This document shows, piece after piece, positions 1 to 6,968 of a stretch of DNA of 19,215 nucleotides (positions are counted from its first letter, which is position 1; every line of letters begins with the position of its first letter). The DNA comes from Pseudomonadota bacterium (GTDB lineage: Bacteria; Pseudomonadota; Alphaproteobacteria; Caulobacterales; Caulobacteraceae). Position numbers and translations under genes: made by a program. The notes beneath the pieces were generated by a model, which searched no databases, had not been told where the DNA came from, and saw nothing but the letters and a program-made list of their open reading frames with translations. The stretch is from positions 1-19,215 of the forward strand of contig JAEZEZ010000076.1 in NCBI GenBank assembly GCA_023432855.1, written 5' to 3'.

Positions 1-13
1 CCCCCACCCGGCG

Positions 14-319
14 TCAGACCCAGCCGCCGGGGGGGTGGGGGCGCGGGCCGCCGCCGCCGCCGGTGATCTCGCGCCAGCTGTGCGGCTTCAGCCCCACGGC
101 CTCCTTGATCAGGAAGGAGGCGGCGTAGCCCACCACATCGCCCTCATACTCGACCACGAACTGCCCCTCGGGAAAGGCCGAGATCTGGCCCTGCAGCATG
201 CCGTGGGTGTAGCCGCCCATGTCGTCATAGGCGGCGTTGACCAGGTCGCAGATGGCCGGGATGTCGGCGGCGACGGCGTTGCGGATGACCAGCTTGGGAC
301 GGGACGTGCGCTCGGGCAT
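14..319 (-). CDS. GNAT-type N-acetyltransferase domain protein, truncated or edge-damaged
   Basis: The visible 101 residues begin MPERTSRPKLVIRNA and continue with the N-terminal half of a GNAT fold (RNAVAADIPAICDLVNAAY, then a strand reading GQFVVEYEGDVVGYAASFLI). The run KPHSWREITGGG resembles alphaproteobacterial proteins in which a GNAT domain is followed by a carbon-nitrogen hydrolase (nitrilase-like) domain. In that family the protein continues for several hundred residues. Here the frame enters a very G-rich stretch right after ITGGG and meets a stop at 14-16. This could be a real truncation, but lying within 60 bases of the sequence edge, among G runs, it could equally be a contig-end error. 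I chose the ATG at 319 because homology starts there; the longer upstream frame is low-complexity and non-coding in character. Acetyl acceptor and function are unknown. Confidence 0.6.
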   Translation of the reverse strand: MPERTSRPKLVIRNAVAADIPAICDLVNAAYDDMGGYTHGMLQGQISAFPEGQFVVEYEGDVVGYAASFLIKEAVGLKPHSWREITGGGGGPRPHPPGGWV

Positions 320-419
320 GAGGCTCCTGGGGCAGGGGGAGGGGGCGCTCCTACATAGGCCGCGCCCGCGGGTGACGCCACCGGGCGGAGGGAGGGCAGG
401 GGCGCCTCGCTTCCTTCGG

Positions 420-594
420 CCGTCATTCCGGCCGCAGCCCGCTCGCGGGCGGAGAGCCGGAACCCACCCCGGACCTGCTCCGGGGGCGGAGGACGTCCGT
501 CCGGCGGCGGATGCCGGCGTCCTTCGCAGCCTTGGCGTGGCAGCTGCTGGGTTCCGGGTCTGCGGCCGCTTTGCGGCCTCGCCCGGAATGACGG
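420..594. repeat. Palindromic intergenic repeat with long imperfect inverted arms
   Basis: The element begins CCGTCATTCCGG (420-431) and ends with its exact reverse complement CCGGAATGACGG (583-594). The arms stay complementary inward, for example CCGGAACCCA on the left against TGGGTTCCGG on the right, so each arm is about 47 bases. Each arm carries its own small hairpin (GCCCGC/GCGGGC on the left, GGCCGC/GCGGCC on the right). It lies between the tail of hisN and the start of the GNAT gene, both on the minus strand. GTCATTCCGG-type palindromes are common intergenic repeats in Caulobacterales and other Alphaproteobacteria. No coding function is seen. The rest of 320-618 shows nothing else recognisable. 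Confidence 0.8.
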
Positions 595-618
595 CAGGAT
601 GGGGATGTGGGCGACGTC

Positions 619-1407
619 CTATCCGCCCGCAATCACCGTCCGGGCTTCGGTCTCGAGCGCGGGGTCGCCCAGCGCGAGGATGCGGCCGGGGGCGCAGTCG
701 CCGCCGGTCCAGCCGGTCAGCCGCCCGCCCGCGGCCTCGATCAGGGGCCGGTGCGCGGCCCAGTCCCAGAGCTGCAGTCCGGACTCCAGGACCACGTCGA
801 TCTGGCCCGCCGCGACCATGGCGTAGGCGTAGCCGTCGCAGCCCAGGCGAGCGAGGCGGGCGGCGGCGTGCAGGCGCCGCCATGAGGCGGCCTCGCCGGG
901 GTCCGTGAACAGGGCCGGGTCGGTGGTGGCGACGGTGGCCCGGGCCAGGGCTGCGCACGGCCGGGTCCTGAGCGCGCGGTCGGATTGGCCCGGGCGGACC
1001 AGGCGGGCGCCGGCGGCCGAGCCCACGAACACCTCGCCGAGGTAGGGCTGGGCCACCGCGCCGAGCACGGGCCGCCGCTCATGCAGCAGGGCGATCAGGG
1101 TGGTCCACAGCGGCAGGCCCGCCATGTAGGCGCGGGTGCCGTCGACGGGATCGAGCACCCAGACCCACTCGGCGCCGGGGCGGTCCTCGCCGTACTCCTC
1201 GCCGACCACGCCGTGGTCTGGAAAGCGCGCGGCGATGGCGCGGCGCAGGGCGGCCTCGGCGTTTCGGTCGGCCTCTGTGACCGGGTCGAAGCCGCCGGCC
1301 GGGCCCTTGTCGACGACGTCCAGCGCCTGCCGGAAACGGGGCAGGGTCTCGGCCGCGGCCGTGGCGGCGAGCTCGAGCACGAAGGGTTCGAAATCGGCGG
1401 GTCGCAT
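619..1407 (-). CDS. hisN: Histidinol-phosphatase, inositol-monophosphatase family (HisN-type)
   Basis: This 262-residue protein belongs to the Mg-dependent inositol monophosphatase superfamily. It shows the three metal-site signatures in order: GEEYG near residues 69-73, WVLDPVDGTRAYM near 83-95 (the DPxDGT motif), and LWDWAAHRPLIEAAGG near the C-terminus (the WD motif). The family also includes inositol-1-phosphatase, fructose-1,6-bisphosphatase-like and CysQ enzymes. The assignment to histidinol phosphate is supported by context: it is divergent from the his operon, and that operon lacks the HAD-type phosphatase domain of enteric HisB, leaving this step otherwise unfilled. The ATG at 1407 is chosen because family similarity starts at once (MRPADFEPFVLELA). 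An upstream extension would run into the his promoter region. It is expected to be cytoplasmic. Confidence 0.82.
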   Translation of the reverse strand: MRPADFEPFVLELAATAAAETLPRFRQALDVVDKGPAGGFDPVTEADRNAEAALRRAIAARFPDHGVVGEEYGEDRPGAEWVWVLDPVDGTRAYMAGLPLWTTLIALLHERRPVLGAVAQPYLGEVFVGSAAGARLVRPGQSDRALRTRPCAALARATVATTDPALFTDPGEAASWRRLHAAARLARLGCDGYAYAMVAAGQIDVVLESGLQLWDWAAHRPLIEAAGGRLTGWTGGDCAPGRILALGDPALETEARTVIAGG

Positions 1408-1466
1408 GGGTCCGGCCTCTAGCGGGCGGCGCGGGCCGCCGCCACCGGAAACGCCCGTCGAGGGGC

Positions 1467-1492
1467 TTGACGGTGTTTCACCGTGGTAATAC
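1467..1492 (+). promoter_or_regulatory. Predicted housekeeping promoter of the his operon
   Basis: TTGACGG at 1467-1473 is followed after 11 bases by GGTAATAC at 1485-1492. This fits the Caulobacter vegetative pattern TTGACGS-N10-14-GCTANAWC with two mismatches in the -10 box. Read as an E. coli-type promoter, TTGACG and TACAGC (1490-1495) would be 17 bases apart. Either reading puts the transcript start around 1499-1503, at or just before the ATG at 1503. The mRNA would then be leaderless or nearly so, which agrees with the absence of a Shine-Dalgarno sequence upstream of 1503. Confidence 0.6.
1470..1484. promoter_or_regulatory. Putative operator: perfect 15-bp inverted repeat inside the his promoter
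   Basis: ACGGTG-TTT-CACCGT is a perfect inverted repeat with 6-base arms and a 3-base centre. It lies between the -35 and -10 elements, where a bound repressor would block RNA polymerase. The first gene of the operon encodes a TrpR-like DNA-binding protein, so autoregulation of the operon by that protein in response to histidine is a reasonable inference. Binding is not demonstrated here. Confidence 0.5.
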
Positions 1493-1502
1493 AGCGACAC
1501 AC

Positions 1503-1802
1503 ATGACGACCGATCAGACATCCGCCGAGGCCCGGCTGCTGGACGCCTTCCTGGCGCTGAAGACGCCGCAGGAGGTGCGCGACTTTCTCGCCGACCTGTG
1601 CACGCCGGCGGAGGTGCGCGCCTTCATCGAGCGGCTGGAGGTGGCGCGCCTGCTGGACGAGGGCAGCCTCTCCTACCGCCAGATCGCGGAGCAGGCGGGC
1701 GCCAGCACCACCACGGTGGTCCGCGTCGCCCGCTTCCTGAAGGAGGAACCCTACCAGGGCTACCGCCGCGCGCTCGACCGGCTGAAGGAGAAGGGCCGAT
1801 GA
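1503..1802 (+). CDS. TrpR-like transcriptional regulator, YerC/YecD family
   Basis: This 99-residue protein matches the small YerC/YecD family related to the Trp repressor. The helical core reads LLDAFLALKTPQEVRDFLADLCTPAEV. A helix-turn-helix follows (SYRQIAEQAG, turn, STTTVVRVARFL, about residues 57-80), and a family-typical tail ends GYRRALDRLKEKGR. The usual family length is about 100 residues. The ATG at 1503 gives the expected N-terminus. Its TGA overlaps the hisG start (ATGA), so translation is probably coupled, and hisG uses an AAGGAG inside this gene as its ribosome-binding site. Being the first gene of the his operon, just downstream of an inverted repeat in the promoter, suggests a histidine-responsive repressor. 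TrpR-family regulators next to hisG are known in Xanthomonadales and some Alphaproteobacteria. The ligand and target are inferred. Confidence 0.85.
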   Translation: MTTDQTSAEARLLDAFLALKTPQEVRDFLADLCTPAEVRAFIERLEVARLLDEGSLSYRQIAEQAGASTTTVVRVARFLKEEPYQGYRRALDRLKEKGR

Positions 1803-2689
1803 GCCCGGCCGACGACCGACTGCGCATCGCTGTGCAGAAGAACGGCCGGCTGGCCGAGCGGAGCCTCGAGCTGATGCGCGAGGCGGGCCTGCGCGTGATG
1901 AAGGGCGCCAACGACCTGCTCTACCGCATCGAGAACCACCCGATCGACGTGCTGCGGGTGCGCGACGACGACATCACCACCTTCGTCGCCGACGGGGTCT
2001 GCGACCTGGGGGTGATCGGGCTGAACGTGCTGGAAGAGCACGCCGCGCGCCGCAACGGGGCCCGGCCCGAGGTGGTCATGCCCCTGGGCTTCGGCCGCTG
2101 CGCGCTGAAGATCGCCGTGCCGGCTGAGACGCCCTGGGCGCGGCCGCAGGACCTGGAGGGGATGCGCATCGCGACCTCCTATCCGGGGGTGCTGGACGGC
2201 TGGCTGCGCGCGCGCGGGATCGCGGCCGAGGTGGTCGAGCTGCACGGGGCGGTCGAGGTGGCGCCGCGGCTGCGCGTGGCCGGGGCCATCTGCGACCTGG
2301 TCTCGACCGGGGCGACGCTGGAGGCCAACGGGCTGAAGGCGGTGGAGACGGTGCTGGACAGCGAGGCCGTGCTGGTGCGCGCGCCGCGCGGCGTGCCGGC
2401 CCGACATCAGCACCTGGCCGACATCCTGGTCGACCGGCTGCAGGGCGTCGTCGCCTCCCAGGGCACCAAGTACATCATGCTCAACGCCCCGCGCGGCGCG
2501 CTGGACGAGATCACCCGCCTGCTGCCGGGCGCCGGATCGCCGACCATCACCCCGCTGGCGGGGGACCGGGACGCGGTGGCGGTGCACGCGGTCTGCCAGG
2601 AGAACGTCTTCTGGGAGACGCTGGAGCGGCTGAAGGGCGCCGGCGCCTCGGCCATCCTGGTCCTGCCGATCGAAAAGATGATGATGTAG
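1799..2689 (+). CDS. hisG: ATP phosphoribosyltransferase (long form HisG)
   Basis: This enzyme catalyses the first committed step of histidine synthesis, joining ATP and PRPP to give phosphoribosyl-ATP. The 296 residues are the length of the long, homohexameric form. The N-terminal half has IAVQKNGRLAERSLELM and the periplasmic-binding-like fold with VRDDDITTFVADGVCDLGVIGLNVLEE. The PRPP-binding region reads DLVSTGATLEANGL (about 176-189). The C-terminal part (about 225-296), ending AVCQENVFWETLERLKGAGASAILVLPIEKMMM, is the ACT-like domain that binds histidine for feedback inhibition, so no separate HisZ is needed. The sequence is strikingly similar to enteric HisG (ending ILVLPIEKM). The ATG overlaps the stop of the regulator gene, with AAGGAG eight bases upstream. 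Confidence 0.96.
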   Translation: MSPADDRLRIAVQKNGRLAERSLELMREAGLRVMKGANDLLYRIENHPIDVLRVRDDDITTFVADGVCDLGVIGLNVLEEHAARRNGARPEVVMPLGFGRCALKIAVPAETPWARPQDLEGMRIATSYPGVLDGWLRARGIAAEVVELHGAVEVAPRLRVAGAICDLVSTGATLEANGLKAVETVLDSEAVLVRAPRGVPARHQHLADILVDRLQGVVASQGTKYIMLNAPRGALDEITRLLPGAGSPTITPLAGDRDAVAVHAVCQENVFWETLERLKGAGASAILVLPIEKMMM

Positions 2690-2696
2690 GCGCCCC

Positions 2697-4007
2697 ATGA
2701 AACGGATCGACTGGAACGCGGCCGCGCAGGCGGACCGTGAACGGGCCCTGCTGCGCCCGACGCAGGGCCGAAGCGAGGAGGTCGCGCAGGGCGTGCGGGC
2801 CATCCTCGACGACGTGCGCGACCGCGGCGCGGCGGCGGTCGACGACTGGTCGCTCAGGCTCGACGGCGCGCCCGCGCGGCGGCTGGAGATCACCGACGCC
2901 GCCGTGAAGGAGGCGACGCGCGCGGTCGGCGCGGAGGACATGGCGGCGCTGCGCCTGGCCAGCGCCAACATCCGCCGCTTCCACGAGGCGGACCTGCCGG
3001 CTGCAGGCCCCGCGGTCGAGACCGCGCCGGGGGTGTTCAGCCGCCGGGTGTGGCGGCCGCTCGACCGCGTCGGCCTCTATGCGCCGGGCGGCACCGCGCC
3101 GCTGTTCTCGACCCTGCTGATGCTGGCCATCCCGGCCCGGGTGGCGGGCGTGGAAGAGCGGGTGGCGGTGACGCCGCCCAGGCGCGGGGACGGAGAGGGC
3201 GGGGTTGATCCGCTCACGCTGCTGGCCGCGCGCGAGGCGGGGCTGGACGCCCTGTGGCTGGTCGGCGGCGCCCAGGCCGTGGCGGCCATGGCCTATGGCG
3301 CGGGCCTGCCGCGCGTCGACAAGATCTTCGGGCCCGGCAACGCCTGGGTGGCCGAGGCCAAGCGGCAGGCGGCCGAACGGCCCGGCGGCCCGGCCATCGA
3401 CCTGCCGGCGGGTCCCAGCGAGCTGATGGTGGTCGCCGACGCGGGCGCGGACCCGCGCGTGGTCGCCGCCGACCTGCTGGGCCAGGCCGAACACGACGCC
3501 GACGCCCAGGTGCTGCTGGTCACCCCCAGCGCTGATCTCGCCGCCGCCGTCATCCGCGAGGTGGAGGCGAGCCTGGCCGACCTGCCGCGCGCGGACATCG
3601 CGCGCCGGTCGCTGGCGTGCGGCGCCGCGATCCTTTGCCGCGACCTCGACCAGGCTGTCGAGATCGCCAACCTCTACGCGCCCGAACACCTCTCGCTGCA
3701 GGTGCGCGATCCGGGACGCCTGCTGGCCCGGGTGCGCCATGCGGGGGCGGTTTTCGCCGGCGACGAGGCGGCCGAGACCTTCGGCGACTACCTGGCCGGG
3801 CCCAGCCACGTCCTGCCCACCGACGGCGCCGCGCGCGCCTTCTCGGGCGTGACCACGGCCGCCTTCATGAAGAGCTTCACCGTCCAGCGGGTGGAGCGGG
3901 CGGCGCTCGCGCGGCTCGCGCCCGCCGCCGCCCGGCTGGCGCGGCTGGAGGGACTGGAGGCGCACGCCCGCGCCGCCGAGGCGCGCCTGGAGGCGCTGGG
4001 GTCATGA
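2697..4007 (+). CDS. hisD: Histidinol dehydrogenase
   Basis: This NAD- and zinc-dependent enzyme oxidises L-histidinol to histidine in two steps, the last of the pathway. It is 436 residues, the normal size. Diagnostic motifs appear in order: GLYAPGGTAPLFSTLLM, LVGGAQAVAAMAYG, KIFGPGNAWVAEAKR, the GPSE motif, LLGQAEHDADAQ, NLYAPEHLSLQV and FAGDEAAETFGDYLAGPSHVLPT. The Gln and His of GQAEHD and the acid/His residues of YAPEHL and AGPSH are the expected zinc and catalytic positions. It starts seven bases after hisG, and its stop overlaps the start of the next gene (ATGA). A charged Ala/Arg-rich stretch (VRDPGRLLARV and the C-terminal 40 residues) reflects the high GC content. Confidence 0.96.
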   Translation: MKRIDWNAAAQADRERALLRPTQGRSEEVAQGVRAILDDVRDRGAAAVDDWSLRLDGAPARRLEITDAAVKEATRAVGAEDMAALRLASANIRRFHEADLPAAGPAVETAPGVFSRRVWRPLDRVGLYAPGGTAPLFSTLLMLAIPARVAGVEERVAVTPPRRGDGEGGVDPLTLLAAREAGLDALWLVGGAQAVAAMAYGAGLPRVDKIFGPGNAWVAEAKRQAAERPGGPAIDLPAGPSELMVVADAGADPRVVAADLLGQAEHDADAQVLLVTPSADLAAAVIREVEASLADLPRADIARRSLACGAAILCRDLDQAVEIANLYAPEHLSLQVRDPGRLLARVRHAGAVFAGDEAAETFGDYLAGPSHVLPTDGAARAFSGVTTAAFMKSFTVQRVERAALARLAPAAARLARLEGLEAHARAAEARLEALGS

Positions 4008-5650
4008 GCACGCTTGCCGAACGGCTGGCGCGGCCGGAGATCCGCGCCCTTGGCGAGTTCGACTTCCCGGCGCAGGCCGGGCCGGGGGCTGTGCGCCTGG
4101 ACGCCAACGAGAATCCCTTCCCGCCGTTGATCGACGGGCCGCTGGCCCAGGGACTGAACCGCTACCCGGAGCCCCGGCCCGCGGCCCTGCGTGAGGCGCT
4201 GGCGGCGCTGTACGGCGCGCCGGCCGGGCGGGTGCTGGTTACGCGCGGGGGCGACGACGCCATCGACGTCCTGATCCGCGCGTTCTGCCGTCCGGGCGAG
4301 GACGCGGTGCTGGTGCGGCCGCCGACCTTCGGCGCCTACGCCCACTTCGCGCGGCTGAACGGCGTGCGGGTGGTGGAGCAGCCGCTGGGCGACGACTTTG
4401 CGTTCGACGCGGAGAGCGCCGTCGCGGCGGCGCGCGGGGACGGAGCGGTGAAGCTCGTCTTCGTCTGCTCGCCCAACAACCCGACCGGAGACGCCGTCGA
4501 TCCCGAGACGATCCGCGCGGTGGCGCGGGCTCTGCCGGACACCCTGGTCGTGGTCGACGAGGCCTACGTCGAGTTCGGCGAGGCCGCGAGCCTGGCCGGC
4601 GAGGCGGGCCAAATCCCCAACCTGCTTGTCCTGCGCACCCTGTCCAAGGCCTTCGGTCTGGCGGGCGCGCGGGTCGGCTGTCTCGTCGGCGCGCCCGACG
4701 TGATCGCCATGGCGTCGCGGGCGCTGCCGCCCTATCCGCTGCCGACGCCCTCGATCGAGGCGGCCCTGCTGGCCCTGTCCCCGTCGCGCCGGCCGGTGGT
4801 CGAGGCGCGCATCGCCGAGTTGAAGGCGGAGCGGGCCCGGGTGGCGGCGCGGCTGAAGGGCTCGCCCCTACTGGCGTCCGTGCGCGAAGGCGCCGGCAAC
4901 TTCCTGCTGCTCGAGGCGAGGGACCCGGACGCCCTGGCGGCGCGGCTGCGGACGCGCGGCGTGCAGGTCAGGTTCCGGCCCCAGGTCGCGCCGGGCGCGC
5001 TGCGCCTCTCCATCGGACTTCCCGGTGAGAACGACCTGGCGCTGGCGGCGCTGGGGGTGGAGACGCCGGCGGCGGCGAGGCGCCAGGCGGCGCTCAGCCG
5101 CGATACGCGCGAGACCCGCATCGCTGTCGCCGTGGACCTGGACAGCGCCTCGCCCCGGCGCATCCGCACCGGGGTCGGCTTCTACGACCACATGCTGGAG
5201 CAGATCGCCGCCCACGCGGGGGTGTCGCTGGTGCTGGACTGCGAGGGCGACCTGGTCACCGACCCGCACCACACGGTCGAGGACTGCGCCCTGGCGCTGG
5301 GCGCGGCGCTGAAGGCGGCGCTCGGCGACCGGCGCGGCATCGGCCGCTACGGCTTCGTCGTGCCCATGGACGAGGCCGAGGCCGCCGTCAGCCTCGACCT
5401 GTCGGCGCGGCCCTTCTGCCGCTTCGACGGCGCCTTCAGGGCGGAGCGGATCGGCGAATACCCCACCGCCCTGACGCCCCACGTCTTCCGCTCGCTGGCG
5501 GACAGCCTGGGCGCGGCGATCCACGTCCGGGTCAGCGGCGAGGACGACCACCACAAGACCGAGGCCTGCTTCAAGGCGTTCGGCCGCGCCCTGCGCCAGG
5601 CCGTGCGCCTGGAAGGCGGCGACGTGCCCTCGACCAAGGGCGTGCTGTGA
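4004..5650 (+). CDS. hisCB: HisC-HisB fusion: histidinol-phosphate aminotransferase and imidazoleglycerol-phosphate dehydratase
   Basis: One continuous 548-residue frame joins two enzymes. Residues 1-350 are a fold-type I PLP aminotransferase (HisC) with ANENPFPP, SPNNPTG (156-162), VDEAYVEFG (184-192) and TLSKAFGLAGARVG, in which Lys214 should hold PLP. After a short Ala-rich linker (about 352-366), residues 367-548 are a complete dehydratase (IGPD) with TGVGFYDHMLEQ (389-400), DPHHTVEDCALALG (420-433), MDEAEA, EDDHHKTEACFKAFGRALRQ and the terminal PSTKGVL. All metal-binding His/Glu clusters are present. The dehydratase resembles the C-terminal half of the bifunctional enteric HisB, not the usual alphaproteobacterial stand-alone HisB. 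The HAD phosphatase normally at the N-terminus of enteric HisB is missing. The two activities are not consecutive in the pathway: IGPD makes the HisC substrate, imidazoleacetol phosphate, so channelling is possible. GGAGG lies ten bases before the ATG. Confidence 0.93.
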   Translation: MSTLAERLARPEIRALGEFDFPAQAGPGAVRLDANENPFPPLIDGPLAQGLNRYPEPRPAALREALAALYGAPAGRVLVTRGGDDAIDVLIRAFCRPGEDAVLVRPPTFGAYAHFARLNGVRVVEQPLGDDFAFDAESAVAAARGDGAVKLVFVCSPNNPTGDAVDPETIRAVARALPDTLVVVDEAYVEFGEAASLAGEAGQIPNLLVLRTLSKAFGLAGARVGCLVGAPDVIAMASRALPPYPLPTPSIEAALLALSPSRRPVVEARIAELKAERARVAARLKGSPLLASVREGAGNFLLLEARDPDALAARLRTRGVQVRFRPQVAPGALRLSIGLPGENDLALAALGVETPAAARRQAALSRDTRETRIAVAVDLDSASPRRIRTGVGFYDHMLEQIAAHAGVSLVLDCEGDLVTDPHHTVEDCALALGAALKAALGDRRGIGRYGFVVPMDEAEAAVSLDLSARPFCRFDGAFRAERIGEYPTALTPHVFRSLADSLGAAIHVRVSGEDDHHKTEACFKAFGRALRQAVRLEGGDVPSTKGVL

Positions 5651-6246
5651 ACCTCGTGGTCCTGGACATCGGGGTGGGAAACACGGCGTCCATGGTCTGG
5701 GCGCTGGAGCGGCTCGGGGCGCGGCCGGCGCTTTCGTCGGACCCGCGCCGCATCGCCGGCGCCGCCCGGCTGGTGTTTCCGGGCGTCGGGGCGGCAGGCT
5801 TCGCCGCGGCCCGCCTGCGGGCGCTCGGCCTGGTCGAGGCGCTGACGGCCTTCGAGCGGCCGATGCTGGGCGTGTGCCTGGGCATGCAGATGCTGTTCGA
5901 TCGCTCGGAGGAGGGCGACGCGCCCGGGCTCGGCCGGCTGGACGGGGCGGTGCGGCGGATCGCGCCGGTGCCGGGGCGCCCATCGCCGCACATGGGCTGG
6001 AACCGGCTTTGGCTCCGCTCGCCGGACGAGGCCCTGCTCGACGGGGTCGAGGACGGCGCCTTCGCCTATTTCGTCCACGGCTACGCGGCGCCCGTCGGCG
6101 AGGCGACTGTGGCCAGCGCCGACTACGGCGGCGCCTTCTCCGCCCTGGTGCGAAAGGCGAACATCTGCGGCTGCCAGTTCCATCCCGAGCGGTCCGGGCC
6201 GGTCGGCGCCCGCATCCTGCGCAACTTCTTGGACCTGCCATGCTGA
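5647..6246 (+). CDS. hisH: Imidazole glycerol phosphate synthase, glutaminase subunit
   Basis: This class I glutamine amidotransferase supplies ammonia to HisF. The 199 residues are typical. Motifs are DIGVGNTASM, VFPGVGAAGFA (oxyanion region), GVCLGMQMLFDRSEEG with nucleophile Cys77, PHMGWN, YFVHGYA, and CQFHPERSG with His179 and Glu181, completing the triad. The start is GTG at 5647, overlapping the hisCB stop (GTGA). An internal ATG would remove the first strand of the fold. Its stop overlaps the hisA start. Adjacent hisH-hisA-hisF is the standard arrangement, and the product forms a heterodimer with HisF encoded one gene downstream. Confidence 0.95.
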   Translation: MNLVVLDIGVGNTASMVWALERLGARPALSSDPRRIAGAARLVFPGVGAAGFAAARLRALGLVEALTAFERPMLGVCLGMQMLFDRSEEGDAPGLGRLDGAVRRIAPVPGRPSPHMGWNRLWLRSPDEALLDGVEDGAFAYFVHGYAAPVGEATVASADYGGAFSALVRKANICGCQFHPERSGPVGARILRNFLDLPC

Positions 6247-6968
6247 TCTATCCGGCCATCGATCTGAGGGCCGGCGAATGCGTGCGGCTGCTGCACGGGA
6301 GGTTCGACGCGGTCACCCGCTACGACGCCGATCCGGGCGCGCGCCTGGCGGCCTTCGCCGAGGCGGGCGCCGCCTGGGTCCACGTGGTGGACCTCGACGG
6401 CGCCGAGGCCGGCGAGCCTCGCCAGCACCGCCTGATCGCCGATCTCGCGAAGTCCACGCCGCTGCGCATCCAGGCCGGGGGCGGCGCCAGGACTGCGGAC
6501 GACGTGGCGCGGCTGCTCGACGCCGGGGCGGCGCGCGTGGTGGTGGGCAGCGTGTGCGTGCGGCGGCCGGACGCCGTGATCGAATGGCTGGATCGTTTCG
6601 GCCCCGACCGGCTGACCCTGGCGCTGGACGTGCGCCCTGCCGGCGAGGACCCGACAGTGGCGACAGACGGCTGGACCCGCGGCTCGGGGCTGTCGCTGTG
6701 GCAGGCGATCCACCGCCTGGCGCCGGGGCGGCCCGCGCACCTGCTGGTCACCGACATATCCCGCGACGGCGCGCTGGAGGGGCCCAACGTCCCGCTGGCC
6801 GCCGAGATCGTGCGCCGCGCCCCCGGCCTCGCCTTTCAGGCGTCGGGCGGCGTCGCCTCGCTGGAAGATCTGGGGGCGCTGAAGGCGGCGGGTGCGGCCG
6901 GGGCCATCGTCGGCCGCGCCCTCTACGAGGGCCGCTTCAGGCTCGAGGAGGCGCTCGGTGCTGGCTAG
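6240..6968 (+). CDS. hisA: ProFAR isomerase (HisA)
   Basis: This (beta/alpha)8 barrel enzyme opens the aminoaldose of ProFAR to the aminoketose PRFAR (Amadori rearrangement). The 242 residues match the family. The start MLIYPAIDLRAGECVRL carries catalytic Asp8. ALDVRP contains the second catalytic Asp (about 130). Phosphate-binding glycines are seen in IQAGGGARTADDV, VVVGSVCV, TDISRDGALEGPN, FQASGGV and AIVGRALYEG. The twofold repeat typical of HisA/HisF barrels is evident. The ATG overlaps the last codons of hisH. The stop TAG lies inside the start of hisF, so all three genes are probably translationally coupled. Confidence 0.95.
   Translation: MLIYPAIDLRAGECVRLLHGRFDAVTRYDADPGARLAAFAEAGAAWVHVVDLDGAEAGEPRQHRLIADLAKSTPLRIQAGGGARTADDVARLLDAGAARVVVGSVCVRRPDAVIEWLDRFGPDRLTLALDVRPAGEDPTVATDGWTRGSGLSLWQAIHRLAPGRPAHLLVTDISRDGALEGPNVPLAAEIVRRAPGLAFQASGGVASLEDLGALKAAGAAGAIVGRALYEGRFRLEEALGAG

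Noticed and set aside
237..908. A 223-residue plus-strand frame across the hisN 3' end and the palindromic repeat.
   Set aside because: It is low-complexity Arg/Pro/Gly, crosses the inverted repeat, and lies antisense to hisN.
1408..1502. A his leader peptide and attenuator, as in enteric bacteria.
   Set aside because: No run of His codons and no alternative hairpins are present, and the space between promoter and first gene is too small.
1760..2971. Long minus-strand frames across the his operon and similar antisense frames elsewhere.
   Set aside because: They are rich in Arg, Ala and Pro, match nothing, and run opposite to genes with complete family motifs, as expected in high-GC DNA.
3617..4003. 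An upstream extension of the HisC-HisB frame that would make it 677 residues.
   Set aside because: The extension is Arg/Gly-rich, overlaps the conserved end of hisD in another frame, and HisC homology starts at the ATG at 4004, which has a good ribosome-binding site.
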